Source: Diphasiastrum complanatum (lineage: Eukaryota; Streptophyta; Lycopodiopsida; Lycopodiales; Lycopodiaceae). From it: a stretch of 64,000 nucleotides of DNA. The notes below the pieces were generated by a model that was not told where the DNA came from, did no database searches, and saw only the letters and a program-made list of their open reading frames with translations. Shown here piece by piece: positions 1-64,000 of the stretch (positions are counted from its first letter, which is position 1; each line of letters starts with the position of its first letter). Both the position numbers and the translations under genes were made by a program. The stretch covers positions 55,817,078-55,881,077 of the forward strand of contig CM055103.1 in the NCBI GenBank assembly GCA_029204225.1. The letters are read 5' to 3'.

Positions 1-578
1 GAATGCAACCACAAGGAATAAATGATACTGGCTATGCTAGTACCAAGTTCCAACAAAGATCATTGCTATGTACTTGGAGCAGAAAAATGATACAACCATC
101 TACCCTCTTTCAAAGATGCTTGTCTGATAAGGAGCCTTGTTTTGGTCAAGACCTATCACCTTTGATTCTACTCTTAGGACACCACTTCCATAACAGCCTG
201 GATTTTTATCTTTCAGCTTAAAGGATGTTTGCATCCCAATCATTTTTCAGCTGACTGAGCTTGTAACATGAAATGCTAGTATGACAGATAGGTTTTATCA
301 AAGAAACCTTTTAAGCAAACCATGCAGTGGAAACAAATTTGTCGTGCAACTGAGATGTACGAATATGGTGGGATGTGTGCTTTTTGTGCACATAGCAAGC
401 TACTTTGTGATGGCATGTAGTTACGATTAATGAACATATCATGATATGCCACATAAAGGAGCTAGTTAAGGAGCCATGAGTCAGTGTGTGAAAGATTGTG
501 ACCGACTGGTGAGCATGAAGCTTGGACATACCATGCTCTGTGCCACAGGAGAATGGGTGAGGATAAAGTGTGCCATAC
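1..578. other. No gene recognised
   Basis: AT-rich sequence on the 3' side of the LRRC45-like gene. Open frames here are short and lack coiled-coil or repeat character. Further 3' exons may lie here or beyond the left edge. Confidence 0.4.
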
Positions 579-54514
<53,936 letters not shown>

Positions 54515-54587
54515 TGTGTTTGATAGAGACTCACACTGTACTGATAGTTTTGGGTCTACCATATTTAAAAATTAGAGGTAGTGAACA

Positions 54588-54598
54588 CTATATATCAT
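54588..54598 (-). promoter_or_regulatory. TATA-like element upstream of the LRRC45-like gene
   Basis: The minus strand reads ATGATATATAG about 75 bases before the proposed ATG. Spacing suits a short 5' UTR, but the motif is weak in an AT-rich setting. Confidence 0.3.
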
Positions 54599-54699
54599 GG
54601 ATATTCTAATACAAAAACAAATATTTGATAAAGCTAAAACAAGTCTTTCCAAACTCAACAATTTGCTATTTGTAATTTAGGCATGCAATGTATCAAGCT

Positions 54700-57350
54700 G
54701 AGTCATTTGTTGGGCACAACAATACACTGGGAAGTTGAGAACGCAAACTTGGTGTTTCTAACTATTCTAAAGAACTCGCAACAATCTACAACTAAAATAC
54801 ACAAGTCAACCGAAATCATTCTCGTATCGATCTCTTTACAAAGTACAATGTAGAATCATATGAAAGCAATGTTCCAAGTCTCCTCCCACAAGTGTCCTCC
54901 CAACTTTTCCTATAGAGGAGTGAATAAAAAATGCTTCTCCAAAGGTTTGCATATTCAAACTCTCAAGTGCTCACTAAATGTCGACACATCCTATGGCGCA
55001 ATATAAATGAACCACCCATACTTATCACTTGGCAAGACCCTACTACTTGGACAAGTATGCAAAGATTACTAAAACCATCAGACCACTATCACTCATGTAT
55101 TGCCCTCTACCTCTAGTCTAATACTCTTGTTGGTCCATGCATCACTTTCCCATGCTCCTAAAAAAAGAAACAAGTACACCAATCAACACATATTTCCATC
55201 ACATAAAGCCTGATCCATCACATATTTCACACTTTTCTTTGCCAATCAAGCATTACATTCATTTCAATTAGAAAGTCAATGATGCTAGGCATTTTTTTAG
55301 GCATGCCTACCTCTAATAGGGATAGTTGGATTGAACTCACAATTAAGCTCCAAAGGACTCATTCTTGTGGGTACGTTCCTTTTATTACTACATGCAATGT
55401 CCAATAATGGTAAGTATCACTAGGTTTGCTTAAGAGTTACTCATAGCCTAAGGATATCTTCTGAACTTTGGTTCTCTCTCTTAGTTAATCCATCCATCTG
55501 AAGATGAGCAGTACAACTCATTCCCAATTGCACCTCTACTTAAAAAAAAGCAATCCAAATTCTATCACATGAGACTCTACATGATCATGACGTAACTCTT
55601 GCTCCACCGATCCTCTTGCTAAGCCTTCCTTGTCTTAGCTAGCCTATCATCATTTGATACCTAATCAAGACAATGCATCTGCCACAGTTTTTGATACAAC
55701 TTATAAATTATTATTTCCAAAGAAAAACTCTTGCATCATCTCAACCCATTTGGCTTGTCAACCTCTAGAAATTTTGGTCGGATAATATAGCCTTTCAATG
55801 CATCATGATTTACATATAGATAGAACGCATTTCCATGGTGCCCATGCCTTCAACACATAAACTTTATGCACACAATTGCAACTCCCTTTCATGAGTTTGA
55901 TAATTTTCCCACTATGCAAACAACATATATGGATAAGTTTGTGGGCACCACAAGAAAGTTGTAGTGACCAAACCAAGTATAGATGGCAATCTTGTACACA
56001 TCCTCTTCACAGACAAGGGATGGGAAGCTATCCTTATTTGCCTTAGGCCCAATAATCCTCAACCATGTAACTCACTTATTCCTCTTCTTTCAAACTTGTT
56101 CCATAAGGTGATCTATCAATAGGAGAAGATCCAAGAATCGATTTATTCTTTGTTCAATGTTCTACAAGGAGGGCATATAGACTTCAAATTATCAATGAAG
56201 ACATCCACAAACTCTTCCTTTTTTCTTGGTCTAGAATAGTTGCGAAACTGATTTACGTAAGACATATGCTACTCTTGCTCACACTAGTAGACATATCAAA
56301 GAATTACCAAACACGCATGTACTCACAAGTATCTTACACAATTGTGAAGCTAAGACCAATGGTCCGAGAAACACATCCCACTCATGACATATGAAATGAA
56401 ACCTACTGTTGTATTGAAAACACATGAGTATCCCATGCAATATAGGGCTTTTGTATCGTGTAACTCATACTCATTGGTGTATATCGGCTCCAACAACTAT
56501 ACATGTTAATGTAGATATTCACCACACATCTAAAAACCATTGTCCCACTTCTACAATCAATTTTCCATTGCATTAATGATATATACTACAATTGCACCTA
56601 AAAGCTTTGGCGGCCTCTTGAGTATTTGGTGGAAGGGAACTTCCACTTTTTTTTAAGCAAATTTTCTTTTCCTCTCGCTAGAAATTATCTCCATTGGCAC
56701 CACCGCAATCCCACTTACTCGGGTTCATTGCCAACTTTGCTAGACTTCAATTGATCCATGGCTTCCATAACATCAACTTTTGCAAATATTGCATGAAATC
56801 TTTGGGTATCATGTCTCCAAAAGCCTCCATACTCGAATGATAAAGATGAGATAGGCTTGGCAAACAAGGAAAAAGGAAAAACCACTTTTAAATCAAACTT
56901 CTATGCACATAATAGCCAAAATCTTGCAAAAATCAACAAACCAGGGTTCTTTGCACAAGGCTAAAAGAAAATTTGAGAAACAAAAATGCTAACATAGCTT
57001 GGCCTTCCATATCAAAATCTAAGCTTTATATAGGCTTGCCATAAACTAGCCAAAAGAAAGCGATTTTCACACATTATCATGGCCTATTGGCCTAGATCTT
57101 CAGTACCCTAAATCTAGAAGACTTAGAGCTACTGATAAACAATAAATTATCAAAATTTAGCAAATTACATTAAAGTTTCTCATAAAGGGTGACTTTGTCT
57201 CCTCTTAGCACAATCCACTGCATAGAATCAGAGTCTAGTAACGAGTAGCATTCAATAGGAGTAAGTTAAAGTAAAAGTGGGTGTCTATCCTGGGAAAACA
57301 CTCCATATCATCATTTTGCAAGGCATCTTTGTGCTCCTCTGATCCAATAA
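54700..57350 (-). mobile_element. Heavily degenerate gypsy-like sequence
   Basis: At 55460-55540 the minus strand reads TAHLQMDGLTKRENQ, a decayed form of the gypsy integrase HPQTDGQTERxNQ motif. Nothing else is clear: frames are broken throughout, and the element limits are guesses. Confidence 0.35.
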
Positions 57351-58044
57351 GTGGTCTCTCTCTCTTCTCTTTAGTCTGCATCCATCTTCATTGGCTCTGG
57401 GCACTTGGGCTTTTCATTTCTTAGGCATTTACTAAGCCCTGAAACTTGTTATGCCCAACAGAAAAGAATGACTTCATCACCCAAAGCCCAGGCAACAGGA
57501 ATGAGTCTTTCATGGGAGGCTGTCAGCACATAGTAGTACTGTATTTACAATTGCTACAGCTAAAGTAGCACTCATGCATCAACCTCTAGATTGTCCTGTC
57601 CTTCCACAGTCCGCTGATACTAAAGTCATCAAAGCATGCCAGGCAGTGTTGGTCGTCTCACATGAAAAAGGGGGGTGCAGGATGATCAAAGCCCTTAAGT
57701 TTCAAGAATGAAATGTTCCTTTGGAGTTAGTGGGCTATACTCCAGAGTCCAGCCCTACTCATCACTTCCTCTCTCCAATTGTCAGCTATAGGTATACATT
57801 CACTGATAAGAGTACCTATCGCAGCTAGTCGGATGTCGTCTCAGCTGTTGTCAAGTAATAGAGCCATTATCTGGAAACTCTGAGTACAATCGATTTGACT
57901 AGTTTGAAAGTGCATGCATGTGTGTGGCTTATTCTTTCTACCCAGCTTAAAGTTTGTAACATTCAAGAAATTAGTCTAGAGAAGACAGCTGAAGATAAGA
58001 AACACAAGCAAAAGCGTAACCCTGAAACCACTGCTACTGCAAAG

Positions 58045-58350
58045 TTACTTTTGCTCAAAATGTTGCTCTTTTCTAAAACCAACTTCTACCCACTGCCTAA
58101 TATGCTTTGCCTTCACTGATTTCAACCCACCTGTGCTGCCTGACATGCTTGGTCTTGTTGGAGCCAAATTGGTGTCTGAATCACCACAATGGGCGTTCAT
58201 GAGGTTGGGCAGATGAGGTAAGTGCAGGGTGGGCGCAGCTTCTTGGAGTGAAGTAGCAGCAGCTCTGCCATGCATGTTCATGAGCCTGGATAGAAGCGAT
58301 CCGTGCTGGGGTGATCCACATCCTTCTCCTTTACTACCCAGTCTCTCCAT
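58045..58350 (-). CDS. Candidate protein-coding exon, unknown product
   Basis: Minus-strand ATG at 58350 follows a (GA)n leader. The peptide begins MERLGSKGEGCGSPQHGSLL and includes LHLPHLPNLMNAHCGDSD. A donor (ACAG|gtgggttg) near 58128 would end the exon before the stop. A TATA-like atatatag lies about 130 bases upstream. No homologue recognised; may be a genuine 5' exon or chance. Confidence 0.28.
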   Translation of the reverse strand: MERLGSKGEGCGSPQHGSLLSRLMNMHGRAAATSLQEAAPTLHLPHLPNLMNAHCGDSDTNLAPTRPSMSGSTGGLKSVKAKHIRQWVEVGFRKEQHFEQK

Positions 58351-58371
58351 TCTCTCTCTCTCTCTCTCTCT
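58351..58371. repeat. (TC)n microsatellite
   Basis: About 20 bases of TC repeat, read as (GA)n directly before the candidate ATG on the minus strand. Confidence 0.9.
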
Positions 58372-59400
58372 ATGTCCGAGGAGGAGGAAGAAACAGTTAG
58401 GCTGCCAAGTGGCGATTATATTATGCTGAAATGTGGCCTAAAAAGTATCCTTCATTTAGAGGCAGGCTACTTGCTATATATGAGGTCAAGTCGCGGGAGT
58501 GGCTCGGGTGGCTACATGCTCTCGCATGTTGTTGAACATCGAGCTACGGGAGCGGTAGCCCGTCGTTGGATGACATACACCATACTATAGCAGTTGCAAT
58601 ATCTAGGATGTTGATTGAAACTCTTTGTAGGCCCTTGCTATGGCTCAGAACCAGGCTGCTCTTGGCCAATCATGTGTTGCCACGTCCAAGTTTTCTCTCT
58701 TCCCAATTGCTACATGTTATTAGCTTTGTTGTGCTAGCGGTAAGCAAGTAGCTTGGGAAAATCGGCTAAAATATAGGAATGGAACCAGCATAATAATTTC
58801 TCAAACACGGATACCTTGAAAATTTGATGATTTTTTATATAAGCATATAAACCTTTTTTATGAGTGAGTCTTCAAAAAATCAAAAAGCACCTTAGAAACT
58901 ATAGATTTTTTGAGAATAACTCAAAAAAGGTTTCTCGAGCACTACGATGAGCTATTGTGAGAATTTGCTAAACGTTAAGGTATCACTACAAACGTAAGTT
59001 TGAGCATTGAAATGAGTTTTTTTAATACTTTAATCCTTTTGAAATGCAAAAATAAAATAAAATAATTTTTAATTATCTAAAAGTCTGAAGCTAAGGCAAA
59101 GCTTGTCATGATATATCAATCACCTTCTTAGCTTTGCCACACTAGCAATAAGCTATTGTGACAATTTGCTGATAGAGAAGTTCTCTCTCCTAAGTGAGTG
59201 TGAGCATTTCTGACCCATTTTGTAATTATAAAGTGAAAATTAGCCAATTTGAAATGGAAGCCACCCGGTAAACAACATTGCCTAATAATTCATGGCATGC
59301 CCAATTGAAAAACATTGGAAGGTTGTGAATGACATCCTTCGATGTTAAAGAGTCACATCATTTTGGTCTTTTCTATACTCATCTTCATAGTGTGCCAATT
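58372..59400. other. No gene recognised
   Basis: A short GC-rich patch (58485-58570) and otherwise AT-rich sequence. No domains seen. The 3' LTR of copia-3 might lie in the right part, but I could not match it to the 5' LTR start. Confidence 0.3.
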
Positions 59401-59479
59401 CTTAAAGGCTTTGTTGATGCTCATTACATCTCTTTTGTAGCATTTAATGATGACTTTGCCTGGCAGTGTCACACATTTC

Positions 59480-60240
59480 ATTTTTGCATCTAGATTTCAA
59501 AAAGGAATAGTCGCGTGGGCCTACCACGTGAAGAAGAAAAAAGTTGTTGGTTTCTACTATTGGGAGCCGGTGGCTTCTTCACAAATTTTTTTGGCGTGGA
59601 TGTGCCACCATGTACTACCTTAACATCATTATTATGCACACTTCATATACAAAGTGATAATCTCTATGTGTTTAGTCCTAGCATGATTAACATGATTTTT
59701 TAAAAGTTGTACACGACTATAGCTATCACATAAAATGACTTTTGGCACAACACTTCCTAAAGCTATGTACTCAACTTCAGTACCAAATAAAGCCAGTGTA
59801 TTTTGCTTCTAACTGGACCATGAAAAACAACCCTTACCAATGTGAAAGACATACTTTGAAGTAGAGCGCATGTCATTGATATTGCTACCCCGATCTACAT
59901 TGACGTAGCCTTGCTTGTTTCTTTGACATCCATGAGATAGCTCCATCACCTATAAAAAGGACATGTGCACTTATGGATTTCCTATCATATGATCTCCTGC
60001 AAAATCTGATTTCGAAAATCCAAATAAGTTAGGAGATGATCCTCTATAAACAGTGCCATAGTCTCTAGAACCTGAGACGTATCGTAATACTCTCTTGCCT
60101 AGCTTCTAATGCTCCACACTTGGATCATGCATGAATTGGCTTAATTTACCAACACAATAACTAAGATCAGGTCTTGTGATGGTTAGATATATGAGTGATC
60201 CAACTAGCTTCCTATAGCAAGTAATGTCCTCGAAGGATCT
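59480..60240 (-). pseudogene. Copia-3 RNase H region (decayed)
   Basis: Visible blocks: GNINDMRSTSKYVFHIG-like spacing, WSS-KQNTLALFGTEVEYIA (usual form SSTEAEYMA), and a C-terminal RTKHIEI block. Several stops occur, so this region has decayed more than the RT. Confidence 0.65.
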
Positions 60241-61317
60241 TTAATTACTTATTAAAATAAGCTTTACATTTGATTCCATGGGTGTATCACAAGATTTAGC
60301 ACTTTCCATATGAAATCTACTAAGAATAGAATTAGCATACTTCTCTTGACAAATAAAAGTAGTTTGAGAAGTTCTAAATATTTCTATTCCTAAGATGTAG
60401 TGCAAATGACCAAGATCATGCACATCAAACTCTTCCTTGAGTGCAATCTTGATGTCATCTACGTCTTGGGTGTTACCTCCACTCAAAATAATATCATCCA
60501 CATAGATTAGAAGAATAGTAACATCATTTCCAACAAATCTATAATAAAGTGAATGATCATGTTCACTCATAGTGAAGTTTTGTGAAAGTAGAAATGTGTT
60601 GAGCTTAGCATACCAACTCCTTGGTGCTTGCTTAAGCCCATACAAACTCTTTTGGAGAAAACTAACATGATTAGGCTTGCCATGTGAAATGTAGCCCTCG
60701 GGTTGCTCCATGTACACTTCCTCCTTAAGATCACCATTCAATAATACATTAGTGATGTCCATTTGCCATAGATCCCAACCAAAAAGAGTTGCAAGAGAGA
60801 TGATGACCCGAATGCTTACCATCTTTGTCGCGGGTGCAAGCCCATCATAGTCAATACCATGTTCTTGTGCATATCCTTTAGCCACCAATCTTGACTTGTG
60901 TTTGTTGATTGATCCATCTTGTTTTGTCTTCACCTTGAAGATCCACTTGCATCCAATAGTGTTCTTGTCCTTAGGAAGTTCCACCAACCTCCATGTATTG
61001 TTCTTCATAAGAGCTTGGTACTCAAGATCCATTGCTTGGACCCACTCCTCCTTTTGAATAGATTCATCTACACATGTAGGTTCACCAAAAGAGGTTAGGA
61101 AATCAAAGTTAGTACCTTCAACTTGCTTACCCTTCTCATCATATGTGAGCCTTGAAGGTTTTTGTCTTTCCCTTGATGTCCTCCTTGGCTTTTGAATTGA
61201 AGAAGGGTCTTCACCATCAACATCCAATGCATCATCAACATCAAGAATGCTAGATCCAATCACCAAATCACCACTTGAAGAAACCTTTGGAATGTTTCCT
61301 TCATAAAAAAATGACAT
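60241..61317 (-). pseudogene. Copia-3 reverse transcriptase (long open block)
   Basis: 358 open codons: linker RRTSRERQKPSRL, then EEWVQAMDLEYQALMKNNTW, CKWIFKVKTKQDGSI, RLVAKGYAQEHGIDY, QMDITNVLLNGDLKEEVYME, FLQKSLYGLKQAPRSWY, the catalytic LLIYVDDIILSGG, and LGHLHYILGIEI. Both catalytic regions are intact. The TAFL of the first motif is NVLL. A frameshift near 61310 separates it from the integrase. Confidence 0.88.
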
Positions 61318-62183
61318 CTCTTCCTATGACCACTTTCTTAGTTGAAGGAATATAAACTTTGTAAGCTTTGCTCACCTCACTATAACCAACAAATATACCT
61401 TTTTTTTTAAGATGGATCCTCTTTTGTCCTATCATCAAGAGTGATGTTGATATAGCAAATGCATCCAAAAGTTTTGAAAAACTTGACACTCGGCCTTCTA
61501 CCAAACAACATCTCAAAAGGGGTTTTTCCATCCAATACCACACTCGGCCATCTATTGCATAGAAAAGCACACAACAAAGCTTGATCCCAAAAGGATTTAG
61601 GAAGATTTGCACCTAACCTCATGGCTTTGGCACCTTCACATAAAATTCTATTCTTCCTCTCGGCTACTCCATTTTGTTGTGGTGCCCTTGGGCTTGTGTA
61701 CTCCCTCTTGATCTCAGGCTCATCAAAAAATGCCTTAATTTTGGTAGAAATATACTCACCACCATTGTCACTCCTCAAGCACTTGATCTTGGTAGAGAAT
61801 TGGACCTCCCTTGCAATCTTGAACTTGATAAACACATCATACACTTCACCCTTGCTCTTTAGTAGATATACCCAACAAAATCTACTAAAATCATCAATAA
61901 ATATTACATACATTTTAGCACCACCATTGCTAATTGTAGTAACACCATGAATATCCGAATGCACAACTTGAAAAGGCTTAGTAAATATGGATGTAGATCT
62001 CTTATAAGGTAATCTATGTGACTTTGATAAATCACATTGTTCACAAACATGATTCATGCTAGTTAGGAATTTTGAAAGACCAAACACAACTTCCTTCCTT
62101 GCCATTACCTCCAATGACTTGAAGTTGAGGTGTTCCATCCTCTTGTGCCATACCTCTTGCATTGACAATTGCTCCTTTGCCAT
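61301..62183 (-). pseudogene. Copia-3 integrase (one frameshift)
   Basis: HKRMEHLNFKSLEVMARKEV and CEQCDLSKSHRLPYKRS (zinc block), VVHSDIHGVTTISNGG, FIDDFSRFCWVYLLKSK, LRSDNGGEYIS, QQNGVAERKNRILCEG and KTPFEMLFGRRPSVKFFKTF. The frame shifts at a run of nine A residues (sense) at 61408-61400 and continues as GIFVGYSEVSKAYKVYIPST. Loss or gain of one A explains the break. Confidence 0.87.
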
Positions 62184-62444
62184 ACATCCAACTTAGTTAG
62201 CAACAACACAAGCATCAAGTTTGAACAATTTACCTTGTCTCTTCTCTTTTGCAATCACAATATACTTCTTTTTGATCAAGCATGCATCACCATCAAACTC
62301 CACCTTATGACCTTTCTTTAGCATTTGACTACTAGCACTAAGAAGGTCCTTAGTAATAGATGGAATGAACAAAACATCGTCAAATGGACATTCCTATTTG
62401 TAGAGAGAGAAATAGGAATTGCACCAATCCCTTTGATTGCACAC

Positions 62445-63346
62445 TCACAATCTTGTCACATTCATATGCCAACAAAGATGAAAAATACTCTTTGTGAAAG
62501 TCATGTGTGAGCTTGCTCCACTATCAATCCACCAAGGATCAATATCTCCATCATTAGCAACCAAACATGAAGACATCCCAAAAGCATCATCATTTGAGTT
62601 TTGATCACCAACATCATCCTCATCAAGAGTTAGATTTCCTTGCTTATCGCCTTGATCTCTCTTTTTCTTGAAGCACTCACTAGCAAAATGTCCTTTGACT
62701 CCACAATAGAAACATTTTAGCTTAGATCTATTTTTCTTCTTGTCAACAAAAGTAGAAGCCTCACCTTGATCTTGCCCTTTAGACCACTTGCCTTTGCCTT
62801 TGCCCTGGAACTTGCCCTTTGAAAACATAGCATCCTCCTCTCCAACTTGAGAAATGGAAGTAGATCCTCCTCTTGATAGAAGCCTAAACTCCTCATTCAC
62901 CAAGATCTCTCGCAATCGGCAAAGTCAATAATACATGCTAAATCATCATTGAATGACTTAAGCCTCAAAACAAAAGCATGAGCACTTTCATCCTTCTTTT
63001 GCATACATTGAAAGATTTGCCTTCTAAGGGTTAGTACCCTTGATGTAGACTTGGACTCGTAAAGCTTCTTCAACGCTTCCCAAGCCTCACTTGATGAAGT
63101 ACACTTACCAACTTCCTTGAGAAGTTCATTTGTAACATTCATCTTGATCACATAAAGAGCTTTCTTTGCCCTCCTATCATACCTCAATTGTTCTTGAGGT
63201 TCCAAAGGTCTTTCCTCCACACCTACAACAATATTCATCAACTCATTCATCTCAAGGATAGACTCCTTCCTCACCTTCCAAGTAGAATAGTTGCTTGAGG
63301 TAAGCCTATCATTGCTTTCCAACATGAAGCCTCCATTTTTAGCCAT
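62445..63346 (-). pseudogene. Copia-3 gag and protease (one frameshift)
   Basis: Starts MAKNGGFMLESNDRLTSSNY with STWKVRKESIL; UBN2-type gag follows (EAWEALKKLYESKSTSRVLT). A frameshift near 62905 leads to MREILVNEEFRLL, zinc knuckle CFYCGVKGHFASEC, and intact protease motif WWIDSGASSHMTFT. Confidence 0.86.
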
Positions 63347-63929
63347 GTTGCAATGACTTGATCTTCTCTTTCAACCTGTTCCAACACAAAGCACTCTCTT
63401 GAATGTCAAAAAATGAACTCAAGAAATCACAAAGATATGGAACCTCTCAAATCTCTTTCTTGCACCAAACCTAGCAAATCCAACACATAGAATGAAAGAT
63501 ACTTGATCAACAAATGATCAACCTAAAATCTTATGAACTTTTGTACTTTCTAAGATTGAAATACACTCTTGAAAAGTACAGCAACTTCAAACACAAGAGT
63601 TCCAATCATAAATAGAGTTTCCACAAAAGTACAAAAAATTGATTCATTATCTTTCTACATGCAAAAGCTAGAAATTTGTCATAGAATCTTGAAGAATTCA
63701 ATAAGATCTTTCTAATGAAATTAAAGGCACCACATTCCAACAAGTAATGTGTGAAATCGGCCTACTTCAAGTATTTTGCCCTATATTGAGTTTTGATTTA
63801 CAAAAAATCAATTCTACACATGAAAAATGCTTGATTATGAGTAGAAATCAAGCTAGCATGCTCTAGAATTGGTGACTCCTCCAAATCCCTTGCTAAAGAT
63901 GACTGATCTTTTAGTAACCTACAACAACA

Positions 63930-63941
63930 GCTCTGATAATT
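63930..63941 (-). other. Copia-3 primer-binding site
   Basis: The minus strand reads TTATCAGAGC just after …CTTCACAA, a variant of the TGGTATCAGAGC initiator-tRNA site. Confidence 0.65.
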
Positions 63942-64000
63942 TGTGAAGAAAATCAGATCACTAAGATCTAATTAAGCCCTTTGATCTTTGATTATAAAAG
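63942..64000 (-). repeat. Copia-3 5' LTR (partial, cut by window edge)
   Basis: Identified by position next to the PBS; on the minus strand the LTR ends …TTCTTCACA. The rest lies beyond the window. Confidence 0.55.

Larger units (their letters stand above)
59450..64000 (-). mobile_element. Copia-3: nearly full-length Ty1-copia element running off the right edge
   Basis: Minus strand: LTR start (from about 63942 to beyond 64000), PBS, a leader of about 580 bp, gag (63346), zinc knuckle, protease, integrase, RT and RNase H down to about 59500. Long open blocks with few lesions make this the best-preserved transposon here. It lies upstream of the LRRC45-like gene, outside its transcript. Confidence 0.87.

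Noticed and set aside
60241-61317. Copia-3 RT as a domesticated host gene
   Set aside because: It is flanked by its own integrase, gag, PBS and LTR end and has adjacent frameshifts, so it is an ordinary transposon remnant.

Overview
The window looks like nuclear DNA of a land plant with a large, repeat-laden genome and flagellated sperm (fern, lycophyte, bryophyte or cycad type). The evidence is dense Ty1-copia and Ty3-gypsy (chromodomain) retrotransposon debris, a LINE, long AT-rich introns, and one conserved gene of the LRRC45 (centrosome/basal-body) type that flowering plants would not be expected to keep. No rRNA, tRNA or CRISPR array was recognised.

The backbone is a single minus-strand host gene running from about 54.5 kb down to about 0.6 kb and probably off the left edge. 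I assembled it by eye from about 20 small exons. Exons 1-8 (54.5 to 42.2 kb) encode a leucine-rich-repeat domain. Exons 9-20 (40.7 to 0.6 kb) encode a long coiled coil. Splice phases agree at nearly every junction, exon 14 being the exception. About 1.5 kb of coding sequence is spread over 54 kb. Introns 5, 11, 13 and 15 are 8 to 15 kb long and hold most of the mobile DNA.

Intron 5 (43.4-52.4 kb) contains a second, intact, intronless gene on the same strand: a 685-residue HET-domain protein (47.66-49.72 kb), a family typical of filamentous fungi. Because it lies between exons of a plant-type gene, contamination is unlikely and horizontal transfer is the natural reading. Tandem duplications sit at both of its ends.

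Mobile DNA, left to right: a gypsy-2 fragment (2.9 kb); a TG/GA microsatellite joined to a LINE-like 3' tail (5.2 kb); copia-1 (-, 5.9-9.2 kb); gypsy-1 (+, 9.4-12.2 kb); copia-2 (-, 12.2-15.9 kb); gypsy-2a (+, 15.9-17.6 kb); a gypsy-4 gag/protease piece (-, 17.6-19.2 kb); gypsy-2b (-, 21.5-24.8 kb); degenerate copia-like and LTR-like sequence (27-30.6 kb); a LINE (-, 32-34.4 kb); two opposed gypsy-3 copies (34.7-39.4 kb) with a gypsy-2 piece spliced in; gypsy-2d (-, 45.3-46.9 kb); small gypsy relics (52.8 and 55.4 kb); and a fairly young copia-3 (-, 59.5 to beyond 64 kb). Nearly all are broken, and their stop codons are mostly TAG, as expected from deamination of methylated CAG sites. The symbols copia-1, gypsy-2 and so on are labels used only here.
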